This document shows, in pieces, positions 1-8,053 of a stretch of 18,281 nt of DNA (positions are counted from its first letter, which is position 1; each line of letters opens with the position of its first letter). The translations under genes were made by a program, and so were the position numbers. Below the pieces are notes generated by a model. That model made no database searches and was not told where the DNA came from. It was given only the letters and a program-made list of their open reading frames with translations. Location: the NCBI GenBank assembly GCA_031254675.1, contig JAIRTV010000342.1:1-18281 (forward strand), given 5' to 3'. The stretch is from Planctomycetaceae bacterium (GTDB lineage Bacteria; Planctomycetota; Planctomycetia; Pirellulales; Thermoguttaceae).

Positions 1-42
1 GCGTTCTCGTCCGTCAAGTAGTTCCAGAAAGTCAGACCTCAT
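1..42 (-). CDS. Possible 5' end of a next minus-strand gene (partial)
   Basis: An ATG on the minus strand at 42 opens a frame that stays open for 14 codons to the window edge, reading MRSDFLELLDGRER. The peptide has the look of a real N-terminus (charged and amphipathic), and some homocysteine methyltransferases start in a similar way, but 14 residues are not enough to assign a family. No Shine-Dalgarno sequence is visible. It lies 110 bp beyond the stop of the isomerase/epimerase gene, so it could be co-transcribed or have its own promoter. Confidence 0.25.
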   Translation of the reverse strand, partial: MRSDFLELLDGRER

Positions 43-152
43 GGTATAAACGTGATATTATTTATTGCCATTAATCTCGTTTAACGTATGAAGCAATCCA
101 TAAATAATAGTACAAAAAACAAAAGTAATCGTCTCAAATGTCGAATGATTAT
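43..152. other. AT-rich intergenic spacer at the end of the operon
   Basis: This short AT-rich stretch follows the last complete gene of the minus-strand cluster. I see T-runs on the minus strand (around 110-122) but no G+C-rich stem before them, so I do not call an intrinsic terminator. The cluster transcript may continue beyond the window edge. Confidence 0.4.
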
Positions 153-998
153 TCAATTCCATTTGATTGCTTTCATTTTTTCGAGTCCTGTTTTAGCAAC
201 ATGGAGCGGATTATTGGTTTCCCAATAGGTCGGATTGAAAACTTCGAATGAAAGAAAACCGTTGAAACCAATTTCGTACAATATCCGAAGAATTTCCGCA
301 AGCGGTGCGTTGCCGTCACCCGGATAAACACGATGTTTATCTTCAAGTTGTTCACGCGAAAAATTGTTCGGATAATCATTGAAATGAAATACAGAAAGTA
401 CGTTCGTATTGAGTAACGCAAGAGATTGGAATGGAGTTCCGCCTCGATAAAGATGATAAATATCGAGCAAAAATTCTGATTTCGTATGACCGGAATAGGA
501 AGCAATCGCAAAAACATCTGCCAATGTTGTCATCGTTTTAGAGTGTCCCCAAACTTCGAGTTGCGGAATAATTTCTTTTTGCAACCCAATTTCTAAAATT
601 GTACGATAACGTTCTCCAAGAATATCGAATTGATCAAGACGTTGTTCTTTTGCGCCCCACGCCGTGGCGGTAATATGTGTTGCGCCGATTTCGCGGAAGA
701 GATCCATTTCGCGTTTCATCTGTTCAATTCCGTGTTTTCGTACGATTTCATCGTCCACAATCCAAGGGAAAAAAGCACAACCGCCCGGCACACAAAGACC
801 GTGATCTTCAATACGTTTGCGAAGATCACGCAAACATCCTCCTTGTTCAAGATATTGTTCGATTTTTGTAATCCAGGGTTCAATACCGTCGTAACCTGCT
901 TGCGCGGCAATATCGATTTCTTCTTCAATACTAAGATTGAAACCGCGAAGTGTTCCTGAATTAATTGAGTAACGAAAATATGTTGTTTGTTCTGTCAT
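153..998 (-). CDS. Sugar phosphate isomerase/epimerase, AP-endonuclease-2 TIM-barrel family
   Basis: The 281-residue product is a single xylose-isomerase-like TIM barrel, the fold of IolE, IolH, IolI, hydroxypyruvate isomerase and D-tagatose/psicose 3-epimerase. The expected divalent-metal ligands are visible: E148 in LEVWGH, D179 in LLDIYH, H205 in FHFNDYP and E252 in SFEVFNP. The phosphate/sugar loop KHRVYPGDGN lies at 221-230. Length is normal for the family and there is no signal peptide, so it acts in the cytoplasm. It is the last complete gene of the cluster, 21 bp after the permease. Members include epimerases, isomerases, dehydratases and C-deglycosidases, so the reaction cannot be fixed from sequence. 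Given the kinases and aldolase upstream, isomerising or epimerising a sugar or keto-sugar intermediate is the natural guess. Confidence 0.85.
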   Translation of the reverse strand: MTEQTTYFRYSINSGTLRGFNLSIEEEIDIAAQAGYDGIEPWITKIEQYLEQGGCLRDLRKRIEDHGLCVPGGCAFFPWIVDDEIVRKHGIEQMKREMDLFREIGATHITATAWGAKEQRLDQFDILGERYRTILEIGLQKEIIPQLEVWGHSKTMTTLADVFAIASYSGHTKSEFLLDIYHLYRGGTPFQSLALLNTNVLSVFHFNDYPNNFSREQLEDKHRVYPGDGNAPLAEILRILYEIGFNGFLSFEVFNPTYWETNNPLHVAKTGLEKMKAIKWN

Positions 999-1019
999 AA
1001 TAATTTTCTGAATGAAAGT

Positions 1020-2024
1020 TTACGATGTTTGGCTTGCCAGAGCAATACCGAGAATACTTAACGATAAACCTATCCAAATAAAAACATTCGTCATCTCGCC
1101 AAGAAAAATAATTCCTAATATCGTTCCTAAAATAATTTGGAGAATGGAAAAAGTAGCGACTTTCGTTGCTGTTGCGTAACGAAAAGAAAGATTTTTCAGA
1201 TAAAAACAGACAACATTCAATATTCCAGCCAACCCGACAAAAAGCCATGCCGAAGCGGGAACATTAATAAAACCATAAAATCCTCGATCTTTCAACAGAA
1301 AAATAGCACCGCAAATTGCCCCGAATCCACAAACAATTGAAACAACAAAGAAAATCGAAACCGGTTCGGATGTCGTTACGTTTTTTTGTTCTGTTGTTGC
1401 CTTGCGGAGAATGAATCGTAAAAGAACAGAATAAATTGCGTAACCAATTCCGGTGATTAAGGCAAAAATAAATCCCATGAGAAACGTTGAATCGAAATGA
1501 ACATGAACCTTGTTTTCCGAAACAGTCAACTGACTAAACGCAAGTACAAAAATCGAACTAATTAAAATAAACATTGTTATCGTTTTTAATAACGTTAATC
1601 GTTCGCGAATAAACACCATACTAATTATTGCTGTTCCTAAAATTGTAAATGTTCGAATTACCGGATTACCGAGTACAATACCAATCAATCCGAACGCAGT
1701 AATATGTGATCGAACACCAATAAATTCACAAAAGAATGCAGCACACAAAAGTAGAACAATAATCTTCCACGAAGGTAATGAACATTGACCACGCATCCAT
1801 AAAAAGAGAAAAATCGGAATGGAAAAGGAAATAGTAATCACTTCCTTAAAACACATTGTCCAGTCTCCATGAATTTGGTCGCCATACGTAGTCAAAACCC
1901 GAACAAAAAAATAAGAAAGACAAAAAAGTGAATCCGCAAGGATACAAAATATTGTTCCAAGAAATTTATCGGACAAAAACATTTTCTTTGTTTTCTGTTG
2001 CCAAAAATCATAAAAATTTGTCAT
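1020..2024 (-). CDS. DMT/EamA-family permease
   Basis: The 334-residue product is a polytopic membrane protein with about ten hydrophobic segments, arranged as two EamA halves. The first half holds segments such as FLGTIFCILADSLFCLSYFF near the N-terminus, and the second begins around FLMGFIFALITGIGYAIYSV. The C-terminus (IIFLGEMTNVFIWIGLSLSI and following) has the FLGE pattern common in EamA proteins. DMT permeases move metabolites such as amino acids, sugars or nucleotide sugars across the inner membrane, in either direction. It is the only transporter in the cluster, so it may import the substrate or export a dead-end product. A clear Shine-Dalgarno sequence GAGGTG (2035-2030) precedes the ATG. 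It begins 34 bp after the ETF gene and ends 21 bp before the next gene. Confidence 0.85.
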   Translation of the reverse strand: MTNFYDFWQQKTKKMFLSDKFLGTIFCILADSLFCLSYFFVRVLTTYGDQIHGDWTMCFKEVITISFSIPIFLFLWMRGQCSLPSWKIIVLLLCAAFFCEFIGVRSHITAFGLIGIVLGNPVIRTFTILGTAIISMVFIRERLTLLKTITMFILISSIFVLAFSQLTVSENKVHVHFDSTFLMGFIFALITGIGYAIYSVLLRFILRKATTEQKNVTTSEPVSIFFVVSIVCGFGAICGAIFLLKDRGFYGFINVPASAWLFVGLAGILNVVCFYLKNLSFRYATATKVATFSILQIILGTILGIIFLGEMTNVFIWIGLSLSILGIALASQTS

Positions 2025-2029
2025 AAAAA

Positions 2030-2035
2030 CACCTC
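2030..2035 (-). promoter_or_regulatory. Shine-Dalgarno sequence of the permease gene
   Basis: GAGGTG read on the minus strand, five bases before the ATG at 2024. It supports this start and independent translation after the 34-bp gap. Confidence 0.6.
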
Positions 2036-2058
2036 AATTAATTAGAAATACAAATATT

Positions 2059-3444
2059 TTAAAATTCACTAACAATACCATAATCAGCATATTCAAAAAT
2101 TCGTGCATTTTTATCTTTGTTGACAGCGATAATTGTTTCGGAATTTTCAACGGCACAAAGATGTTGAATTGCACCGGAGATTCCTAATGCCAGATAAATT
2201 TTGGGCGAAATATTTTTACCGGTTAATCCTGCCTGCATTTTGTAAGGCACAATCCCCGTATCAACCAAACCGCGTGAAGCAACAATTTCTGCACTATAAT
2301 CAGAAGCAAATTTTTTAACACGTTCAAAATCATCGGCAACTCCTTTACCGCAACCAATAATCATATTTGTACTTATTTTTGGCGTGCGAACTGTTGCCAT
2401 TTGAGGGCGTGTTCGACAAATGATCTTTGCAATTTTGTTACCGGCATAAGCGGGACGATACATAATCAAGGCGTTTCCGTCTGTTGCGAGATCAATACAA
2501 TCAGCACAGAGTCCGGTTTCCAATATTGTTGCAACTTGAGAAGCCGTTTTCCGTCCCCACGTATCGGCATTCCATAAAATAACGTCCGGTTTTTTCCGTT
2601 GTGATTCTGTTGCAATTTCTTCCGCTGATCTTTTTTCTAATGACAACACTTCAGTGGACAACTTAAACGCTTGTTCACGAACTTCTGTCCCTATTGTCCA
2701 AATTCGACAATCTTGGTTTTGATTTTCTGATGTATCTTGTTGTTGCAAATATTGTTCTTTCTGTTGCGTTTTTTTGTTATCCGATCTATTTTTTGTGCGT
2801 AAAATATTGAGAAGTGGTTCCAATTCATGCCGTTGAATGAAACAACATGTTCTTTTGCCGCGTTTCGATTCAAATGTTTCGAGAACTCTTGTCGGTGAAC
2901 CATTGAAACCGCAACGGGAAAGATTGACTCCGATGAAATGACTATCCCAAACTTCTACTGATCTTGTTTTAGAATACAGTGACGGAAATCGTAATGTGTA
3001 ACTTCGTTCCATTGTTAAAAGAGCCGGTAATTGAATCTGTTCAGTGCCTTGCCGTGTTTCGCATTGATGCAACGAAAAATTTAATACATTGGCAATAAAC
3101 GAATAATTGAGCCTTATTGCAAGACCGATTCCCACTTGAGCGGTTTCGCCATCAATACTTTGTCGCCCACAGAGAACAAGGTCTGGTTGTAATTTCCGAA
3201 TAGCACAAGAAAGAATATAACTCGTTGCTAATGTATCAGAACCGGCAAAATTTGGATCAGAAATTAAAATCGTTTTAAAATTCCCAAGTCGTGTCAACGC
3301 CGAAAGTGATTCTAGTGATGAGAGCGGTCCCATACTGAGAACAGTAATCCGAACATCATCCCGTTGCAAAACAGCTTCCAATGCCGAAGCATCAAAAGGA
3401 TTGATATCGCCTTGAATAATTTTGACACAAACAACAATATTCAT
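2059..3444 (-). CDS. Fused electron transfer flavoprotein EtfB-EtfA
   Basis: One 461-residue chain carries both ETF subunits. Residues 1 to about 215 are EtfB: start MNIVVCVKII, then TVLSMGP, FAGSDTLATS and the nucleotide-binding LCGRQSIDGETAQVG (91-105). Residues about 216-246 form a polar Q/N/K-rich linker. Residues about 247-461 are a shortened EtfA: GLCADCIDLATDG, YAGNKIAK, RPQMATVRTP, then the FAD-binding C-domain with SRGLVDTGIVPYKMQAGLTG (390-409) and GISGAIQH, ending ADYGIVSEF. Separate EtfB plus EtfA usually total about 580 residues, so both parts are trimmed, mostly in the EtfA N-domain. ETFs pass electrons from flavin dehydrogenases to quinone or, in bifurcating types, link NADH and ferredoxin. 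The FAD oxidase and Fe-S protein in the same operon are the obvious partners. Its start overlaps the kinase stop by 4 bp (ATGA). Confidence 0.9.
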   Translation of the reverse strand: MNIVVCVKIIQGDINPFDASALEAVLQRDDVRITVLSMGPLSSLESLSALTRLGNFKTILISDPNFAGSDTLATSYILSCAIRKLQPDLVLCGRQSIDGETAQVGIGLAIRLNYSFIANVLNFSLHQCETRQGTEQIQLPALLTMERSYTLRFPSLYSKTRSVEVWDSHFIGVNLSRCGFNGSPTRVLETFESKRGKRTCCFIQRHELEPLLNILRTKNRSDNKKTQQKEQYLQQQDTSENQNQDCRIWTIGTEVREQAFKLSTEVLSLEKRSAEEIATESQRKKPDVILWNADTWGRKTASQVATILETGLCADCIDLATDGNALIMYRPAYAGNKIAKIICRTRPQMATVRTPKISTNMIIGCGKGVADDFERVKKFASDYSAEIVASRGLVDTGIVPYKMQAGLTGKNISPKIYLALGISGAIQHLCAVENSETIIAVNKDKNARIFEYADYGIVSEF

Positions 3445-4913
3445 AAAATTTCGTTATGATAAATAGGAGCAAGCGATTGATGGATCAATTTATATTTTTC
3501 ATACAAAATTTTATATTGTTCCGTATGATTTGTGATCGGTTCGGTTCTGGAACGTTCGCGTGTACATAAATGAACGGATTCAGAAAAATCTTTAAAAAAC
3601 CCGATGGCAATTCCAGCAAGCATCGCGCTGCCAAACGAAGAATCGCTGTTCTCTTTTTGAATCAAAGTCATTCCAAGTGTATCAGCAAGAATTCTTCGCC
3701 ACAAAGAACTTTTAGCACCGCCGCCAATAATTGTTGCAACAGAATCATGATCAATCTGAAGTGTTTCCATTACTGATTTGCAATCCAAAAGAGAAAGCGC
3801 AACACCTTCCAAAACAGCACGAGTAAAATGTGCTTTAACATGACCGGCGCGAATACCGACAAAACTTCCGCATAACAACGGGTCGGCATGAGGTGTTAAT
3901 TCGCCATTCAAATAAGGATGAAACATCAATCCTTGTGATCCAATTTCGATCATTTTCGCTTCGTTATCGAGTTGACTATAATCGTTGCCAAAAACATCGC
4001 GATACCAACGATAAGATGCCGCACATGATTTTGTTGCCGTGCCGGAATACCAAAGTCCATCAACAACATGCGAGTAATTGATTAAATTCGTATCAGGATA
4101 TGATTTTTTTGTAACGACACAAATACGTCCTGCTGTTGCCAGTTTTACTGTCATTTGTCCTGGTGTTATGGCGCCGGCGGCAAAAACTTCCATAGCGGTA
4201 TCAGTTGTTCCGCAAAGGACAGGAGTTCCTTCGTGAAGTCCTGTTTTTTCAGCGGCTCGACGTGTTACGCCACCTGCAATACTGATAGGATGGACAAGAG
4301 TCGGCAATTGATCTGTTCCGAATCCTAAAATGTTACACAATTCTTCAGACCATTGTAACGTATTGTAATCGAATAACATACTTCCTTCCGCTTCGATAAA
4401 ATCCGTTACGTAATCGTCTGTTAGTTGATGTCGTATAAAATCTTTTGCAAATAAAATCCTTCGGGTTTTTGTCCAAATATCCGGTTCATGTTTCCGAATC
4501 CACAAAAGTTGTGGAAGCGTCCAAATAGTATCTGCTCTGTGAAGAACCTGATTGTCAATAAGTGTACCATAATATTCCGTAAGCCATTGTGATTCCGTAA
4601 CACTTCGCGTATCTGTCCAATAAATCGCCGGACGTAAAATATTAAAATTCTCATCGGTTAAAACTGCCGTGTGGGTTGCAGCGTCCAACGCAATAGCGAC
4701 AATCTCTTTTGAAACAATATTATTTTTTTCGATGAGTAAAGAAATAGTTTTCAGAACGGATTGGTACCAATCAAGCGGATTTTGTTCCACAAAACCGGAT
4801 TGAGGATAAGAGGTTGGATATTCCTCCGTATGTGTTGCGGTAATTTCTCCGCAATCCGAAAGAAGTGTCGCTTTACAAGCACCACCACCAAAATCAATTC
4901 CTAAAACGTACAT
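3441..4913 (-). CDS. FGGY-family carbohydrate kinase (xylulokinase-like)
   Basis: The 490-residue product has the full two-domain FGGY architecture. The N-terminal phosphate loop is GIDFGGGACKATLL (5-18), and the domain continues through YWTDTR (98-103). The catalytic aspartate should be D238 in CGTTDTAMEVFAAG. The C-terminal signature includes GGGAKSSLWRRILAD (397-411) and SFGSAMLAGIA. It phosphorylates a sugar, ketose or polyol with ATP; nearest in look are xylulokinases and the E. coli YgcE type, but substrate cannot be read off. The N-terminal loop is unusually glycine-rich where most members read DxGTxSxK. The gene directly abuts the DUF4867 stop (0 bp) and overlaps the ETF start by 4 bp, so translation is probably coupled. 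There is no signal peptide. Confidence 0.92.
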   Translation of the reverse strand: MYVLGIDFGGGACKATLLSDCGEITATHTEEYPTSYPQSGFVEQNPLDWYQSVLKTISLLIEKNNIVSKEIVAIALDAATHTAVLTDENFNILRPAIYWTDTRSVTESQWLTEYYGTLIDNQVLHRADTIWTLPQLLWIRKHEPDIWTKTRRILFAKDFIRHQLTDDYVTDFIEAEGSMLFDYNTLQWSEELCNILGFGTDQLPTLVHPISIAGGVTRRAAEKTGLHEGTPVLCGTTDTAMEVFAAGAITPGQMTVKLATAGRICVVTKKSYPDTNLINYSHVVDGLWYSGTATKSCAASYRWYRDVFGNDYSQLDNEAKMIEIGSQGLMFHPYLNGELTPHADPLLCGSFVGIRAGHVKAHFTRAVLEGVALSLLDCKSVMETLQIDHDSVATIIGGGAKSSLWRRILADTLGMTLIQKENSDSSFGSAMLAGIAIGFFKDFSESVHLCTRERSRTEPITNHTEQYKILYEKYKLIHQSLAPIYHNEIL

Positions 4914-5549
4914 TTATTTGCAAATAGTAAAATTTTCGCCCGATAAACCGGGATAAACTCCTTTGGCTTTAAGAACTTCATTGTCAACATGACAAATCAA
5001 CCATTTATTTTTTCGAAATAAAAAACGTGACGATGATCTATTTTCCAGCAAACAATTCGTCTGATACGGAAGAATAACGATACAACGGAATCCATTGATA
5101 TTTTCCGTACAAGGACAAAAATGAAGCGTCATGGAATAAATTTCAACCGCTTCGCCTTTTCGAATCAAAAATGCTTTAAGATCAGAAGTATTGAACGTGT
5201 TGTTTTTCATTTCGTCAATACGACCGAGCATTAAAATAAAATCCGTAACAGCAATATTGATTTCCGATGAAGCATGCCATTCCAGCGCGTTAACACGATC
5301 ATTGTGCCCCCAACAACAGCCGATTTGAATCGGAAGTTCTCCAAAAAATTCGTCACGGAAAAATTTGATCCTATCCTGTTTTTCGAGAATACTGATTGAT
5401 GGCTCGTAACATGTTCCGATTTCCGGCATTACAAGCGTTTCTGTTGTTGCGATGGTCTCTTCAATATCCGCAACAGGAATCGTGATCGGTCTTCCGTAAC
5501 GAATAAATTCTTGATCAGTAATTCGGTAAATGTTCATTGATTCAGCCAT
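4914..5549 (-). CDS. DUF4867-type protein, cupin-like sugar-cluster protein of unknown function
   Basis: The 211-residue product matches, from memory, the DUF4867 pattern seen in carbohydrate gene clusters of gut Firmicutes. Its landmarks are an N-terminal IYRITDQEFIRYGR, then PIQIGCCWGHNDRVNALEWH (about 94-113), SSEINIAVTDFILMLGR, and KAFLIRKGEAVEIYSMTLHFCPC. The conserved His, Glu and Cys residues and beta-rich pattern suggest a cupin-like metal-dependent fold related to ureidoglycolate lyase, but activity is unknown. Two starts are possible. ATG 5549 has AGAGGA about ten bases upstream. ATG 5537 gives an ATGA 4-bp overlap with the preceding gene and matches the family N-terminus better, but has no Shine-Dalgarno sequence. 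I keep 5549. Position between an IolB-like isomerase and a kinase argues for a role in the same sugar pathway. Confidence 0.75.
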   Translation of the reverse strand: MAESMNIYRITDQEFIRYGRPITIPVADIEETIATTETLVMPEIGTCYEPSISILEKQDRIKFFRDEFFGELPIQIGCCWGHNDRVNALEWHASSEINIAVTDFILMLGRIDEMKNNTFNTSDLKAFLIRKGEAVEIYSMTLHFCPCTENINGFRCIVILPYQTNCLLENRSSSRFLFRKNKWLICHVDNEVLKAKGVYPGLSGENFTICK

Positions 5550-6322
5550 TGATGTTGTTCCTCTGTGGTCATGTAGAATCCGCGATTCTGCCCAGCCATA
5601 ACCCAGAGATAATAGTTATTGTAACCAGGCGCACAACAAAAGGGATGATAGCCTTTCGGAATCATCACGAGATCGCCAGACTTAACCGTATAAGTTTTAT
5701 CAAGATCGCCTTCCTTTGTATAAACCTTTTGAATTCCGAATCCTTGCGGTTGATCAAATTCGTAATAATAAATCTCTTCCAAAAAACCTTCGGTTGGCAT
5801 ATTATCGTCATCATGTTTGTGGGGCGGATAACTTGCCCAGTTGCCGGATGTTACAAATGCTTCACCGAGATAGAGACGATTGGCTGCAACTCGTTCGTCA
5901 AGAATGAAATGAGCCTGACGTTTCCAACCGGTTTTACCGAGATTTTTAACAATAACTTCTTCAGGTCGAATTAATTTTGATTCGAAATCTTTTGTCGCCG
6001 GAGACTTACAAACTGCAATCGAAACATGATCTAGAGATGTTATCGTGAATTTTTTGTTTCGAGAAACATAAACAGCAGTTGCCGCTCCATCGAAAACATG
6101 TTGACGTTGACCAATGTCAACAAACGCGAAATCTTCTCCTTTTATCGTACAGTGTCCGCCAAGAATCACGAGACCGTATTCTTTATTCGTTTCACAATAT
6201 GTTTTTGTTTCATTGTTTTTAAGAGAGAGCATATCAATTTCAAGCATTGTCATCGGACTATTGCTCGCTGTAATAATTTCACTCTTGCCATGGGCTTTAT
6301 TCCACGATCTTTTATAGTTCAT
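5534..6322 (-). CDS. IolB/KduI-family isomerase (5-deoxy-glucuronate isomerase-like)
   Basis: The 262-residue product is a bicupin of the KduI/IolB family. The strongest evidence is YPPHKHDDDN (165-174), which supplies metal ligands H168 and H170, followed by LEEIYYYEFDQPQGFGIQKV (181-200) and the second-cupin GDLVMIPKGYHPFCCAPGYN (216-235) with H226. IolB converts 5-deoxy-D-glucuronate to 2-deoxy-5-keto-D-gluconate in inositol catabolism, and KduI isomerises 5-keto-4-deoxyuronate. Length fits IolB. The other IolB-pathway enzymes upstream (IolD, IolE dehydratase) are not evident here, so the true substrate may be another uronate-like or deoxy-sugar acid. The start overlaps the PfkB stop by 11 bp and is preceded by GAGGA, which supports it. 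The stop overlaps the DUF4867 gene. Confidence 0.85.
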   Translation of the reverse strand: MNYKRSWNKAHGKSEIITASNSPMTMLEIDMLSLKNNETKTYCETNKEYGLVILGGHCTIKGEDFAFVDIGQRQHVFDGAATAVYVSRNKKFTITSLDHVSIAVCKSPATKDFESKLIRPEEVIVKNLGKTGWKRQAHFILDERVAANRLYLGEAFVTSGNWASYPPHKHDDDNMPTEGFLEEIYYYEFDQPQGFGIQKVYTKEGDLDKTYTVKSGDLVMIPKGYHPFCCAPGYNNYYLWVMAGQNRGFYMTTEEQHQWLNQ

Positions 6323-7229
6323 AAATTCCTCGTTCTTTTAAGAATTGAATGGTTTGTTGATAGGTTGGAGTTCCCTGACGGGAACCAATTCGTGTACATT
6401 TTAACGCAGAAACACTGCTGGAAAAAAGACAACATTTTTCATACGAAAATCCTTGCGCTACAAAAAAAGCGAACGCTCCGTGAAAAACATCTCCGGCTCC
6501 ATTGGAATCAACAGTATCAACAGGGAAAGCCGGATAAGAAACAATATTATTTTCCCAACACATAATTCCTCCGTTTTTTCCTTTTGTAACGACAACAATA
6601 TCGGGACGAAATGTTTTATAAAGTTTTTTTGCGGCAAGTTCAGCAGAATTTTCCGATGTAAAACGTTTCGCAAATTCTTCGGACGGTATCAAAATATTGG
6701 TAAGAGCGAGTAATGGTTCAATATTGGCATATATTCCGCCGGCATCGTACAGGACTTTTTTTCCTGCGGCGTGGGCAATCGTTGCGCCATGAATTGCGGC
6801 TTCGATTTCATTTCCATCAACTATTAAAATATCGGCGTTTTTAATCGCATCAATTTGTTTCGAATTTAATTGAAGCGGCGGCAAATTTCCATGATCAAGA
6901 AGACAAGTTCGGCTTCCGGTTTTTTTGTTCAAAAGAACGAAAGCGGAAAACGAACGATAATTTTTTTTGATAAGGATAAAATCTGTTACGACACCGTATT
7001 TTTTAAAATCATCATAAAGGAAACCGCCGGCAAAATCATCGGTAAGTGTTCCTACATAAGCGGTTTGTGCTCCGAGTCTGGCTGCTGTTACAAGACTCGT
7101 TGCGCAAGGACCGCCTCCACCGGACAACTTCGTATTTATGTACGATTTTGTGTCTTCTGCCGGAAAATCCGTTAGTTCGATCAATGTATCATAAACACAG
7201 GCTCCAATTCCTACAATTTCTGCTTTCAT
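6312..7229 (-). CDS. PfkB/ribokinase-family sugar kinase
   Basis: The 305-residue product is a PfkB kinase. The N-terminal substrate-binding glycine stretch LSGGGGPCATSLVTAARLGA lies at 35-54, and the C-terminal signature DSNGAGDVFHGAF at 241-253 contains the catalytic base D247 and the anion hole GAGD. The C-terminus has SALKCTRIGSRQGTPTYQQT, a pattern I associate with sulfofructose kinase YihV and close ribokinase-type relatives rather than with true 6-phosphofructokinases. With an aldolase immediately upstream, it probably adds the second phosphate to a ketose phosphate, or phosphorylates a keto-deoxy-acid as IolC does. A Shine-Dalgarno GGAAGGA stands about 7 bases before the ATG. It overlaps the aldolase gene by 4 bp and the IolB-like gene by 11 bp. 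Confidence 0.9.
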   Translation of the reverse strand: MKAEIVGIGACVYDTLIELTDFPAEDTKSYINTKLSGGGGPCATSLVTAARLGAQTAYVGTLTDDFAGGFLYDDFKKYGVVTDFILIKKNYRSFSAFVLLNKKTGSRTCLLDHGNLPPLQLNSKQIDAIKNADILIVDGNEIEAAIHGATIAHAAGKKVLYDAGGIYANIEPLLALTNILIPSEEFAKRFTSENSAELAAKKLYKTFRPDIVVVTKGKNGGIMCWENNIVSYPAFPVDTVDSNGAGDVFHGAFAFFVAQGFSYEKCCLFSSSVSALKCTRIGSRQGTPTYQQTIQFLKERGIYEL

Positions 7230-8053
7230 GCTTTTCCTTCCGCATTCAAAAGTCTAATTTTTGATACAGCGAAATTTTTAACTGCTTTGATTGCTTCCTG
7301 CATGAACACATCAATAGCAACAAGTTCTCGCGATGTTTCGAATATTTTATCTAAAAATGAATAACAAATATCAGTACCAAAATTAATTTTGCGAATTCCG
7401 GCAGCAATAGCCGCTTTAATCTGATCATCGGGAATACCGCTACCACCATGAAGTACAAGCGGAACAGAAATATTGTTGCGAATTTCTGCAATTCGTTCAA
7501 GATTGATTTTCGGGATATTTTTGTAATGTCCGTGCGCCGTGCCAACCTGAACGGCAAGAGCAGAAATATTTGTTTCAGTAACAAATTGGATTGATTCCTG
7601 AACATCGGTATAGTTGATACTTGTTTCATCTTTTGTTGAACCAATTTTTCCCAATTCACCTTCAACCGAAACTCCAATGTTACGGCATAATTTCACAATA
7701 TTTTTTGTGGCGTTTATATTTTCCTGAAATGAAAGCAAAGAATAATCGGACATAATTCCTGTACAGCCGCACCGTAATGCACGAACAATTTCTGTTTCAC
7801 CGGTTCCGTGATCCAAATGAAAGCAGATAGGAATTGTCGATCTTTGCGCTGCTGCCACAACAGACGGCGCAAGATAATAGGCAACACCGGAAACAAAAAG
7901 TCTTGCATATATTTGTACGATAACAGGTGACTGTGTTGCTTCAGCGGCTTCAATAATTCCCATAACCGTTTCCATATTGTAAACATTGAACGCCGGTAAA
8001 GCGAAATGTTTTTTTTCTGCAATGTCCAAAATATCTTTCAGATTTATAAGCAT
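7226..8053 (-). CDS. Class II (zinc) ketose-bisphosphate aldolase, IolJ/GatY/FbaA-like
   Basis: The 275-residue product has every class II aldolase landmark. FHLDHGTG (78-85) supplies the catalytic D81 and zinc ligand H82. MSDYSLLSFQENI (101-113) corresponds to the family MxDxS loop, with tyrosine where glycine is usual. VEGELG (130-135), QVGTAHGHY (169-177) with zinc ligand H174, LHGGSGIPDD (201-210) with H202, and KINFGTD (222-228) for phosphate follow. It cleaves a ketose (bis)phosphate or a keto-acid phosphate to dihydroxyacetone phosphate and an aldehyde. The adjacent PfkB kinase is the likely supplier of its substrate. IolJ, GatY/KbaY and FbaA cannot be told apart safely here; the tyrosine in the loop suggests a non-standard substrate. 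Overlaps are 10 bp with the Fe-S gene and 4 bp with the kinase. Confidence 0.92.
   Translation of the reverse strand: MLINLKDILDIAEKKHFALPAFNVYNMETVMGIIEAAEATQSPVIVQIYARLFVSGVAYYLAPSVVAAAQRSTIPICFHLDHGTGETEIVRALRCGCTGIMSDYSLLSFQENINATKNIVKLCRNIGVSVEGELGKIGSTKDETSINYTDVQESIQFVTETNISALAVQVGTAHGHYKNIPKINLERIAEIRNNISVPLVLHGGSGIPDDQIKAAIAAGIRKINFGTDICYSFLDKIFETSRELVAIDVFMQEAIKAVKNFAVSKIRLLNAEGKA

Noticed and set aside
6098..6565. 155-codon plus-strand open frame across the IolB-like/PfkB junction
   Set aside because: Shadow of two well-supported minus-strand genes; no recognisable domain.
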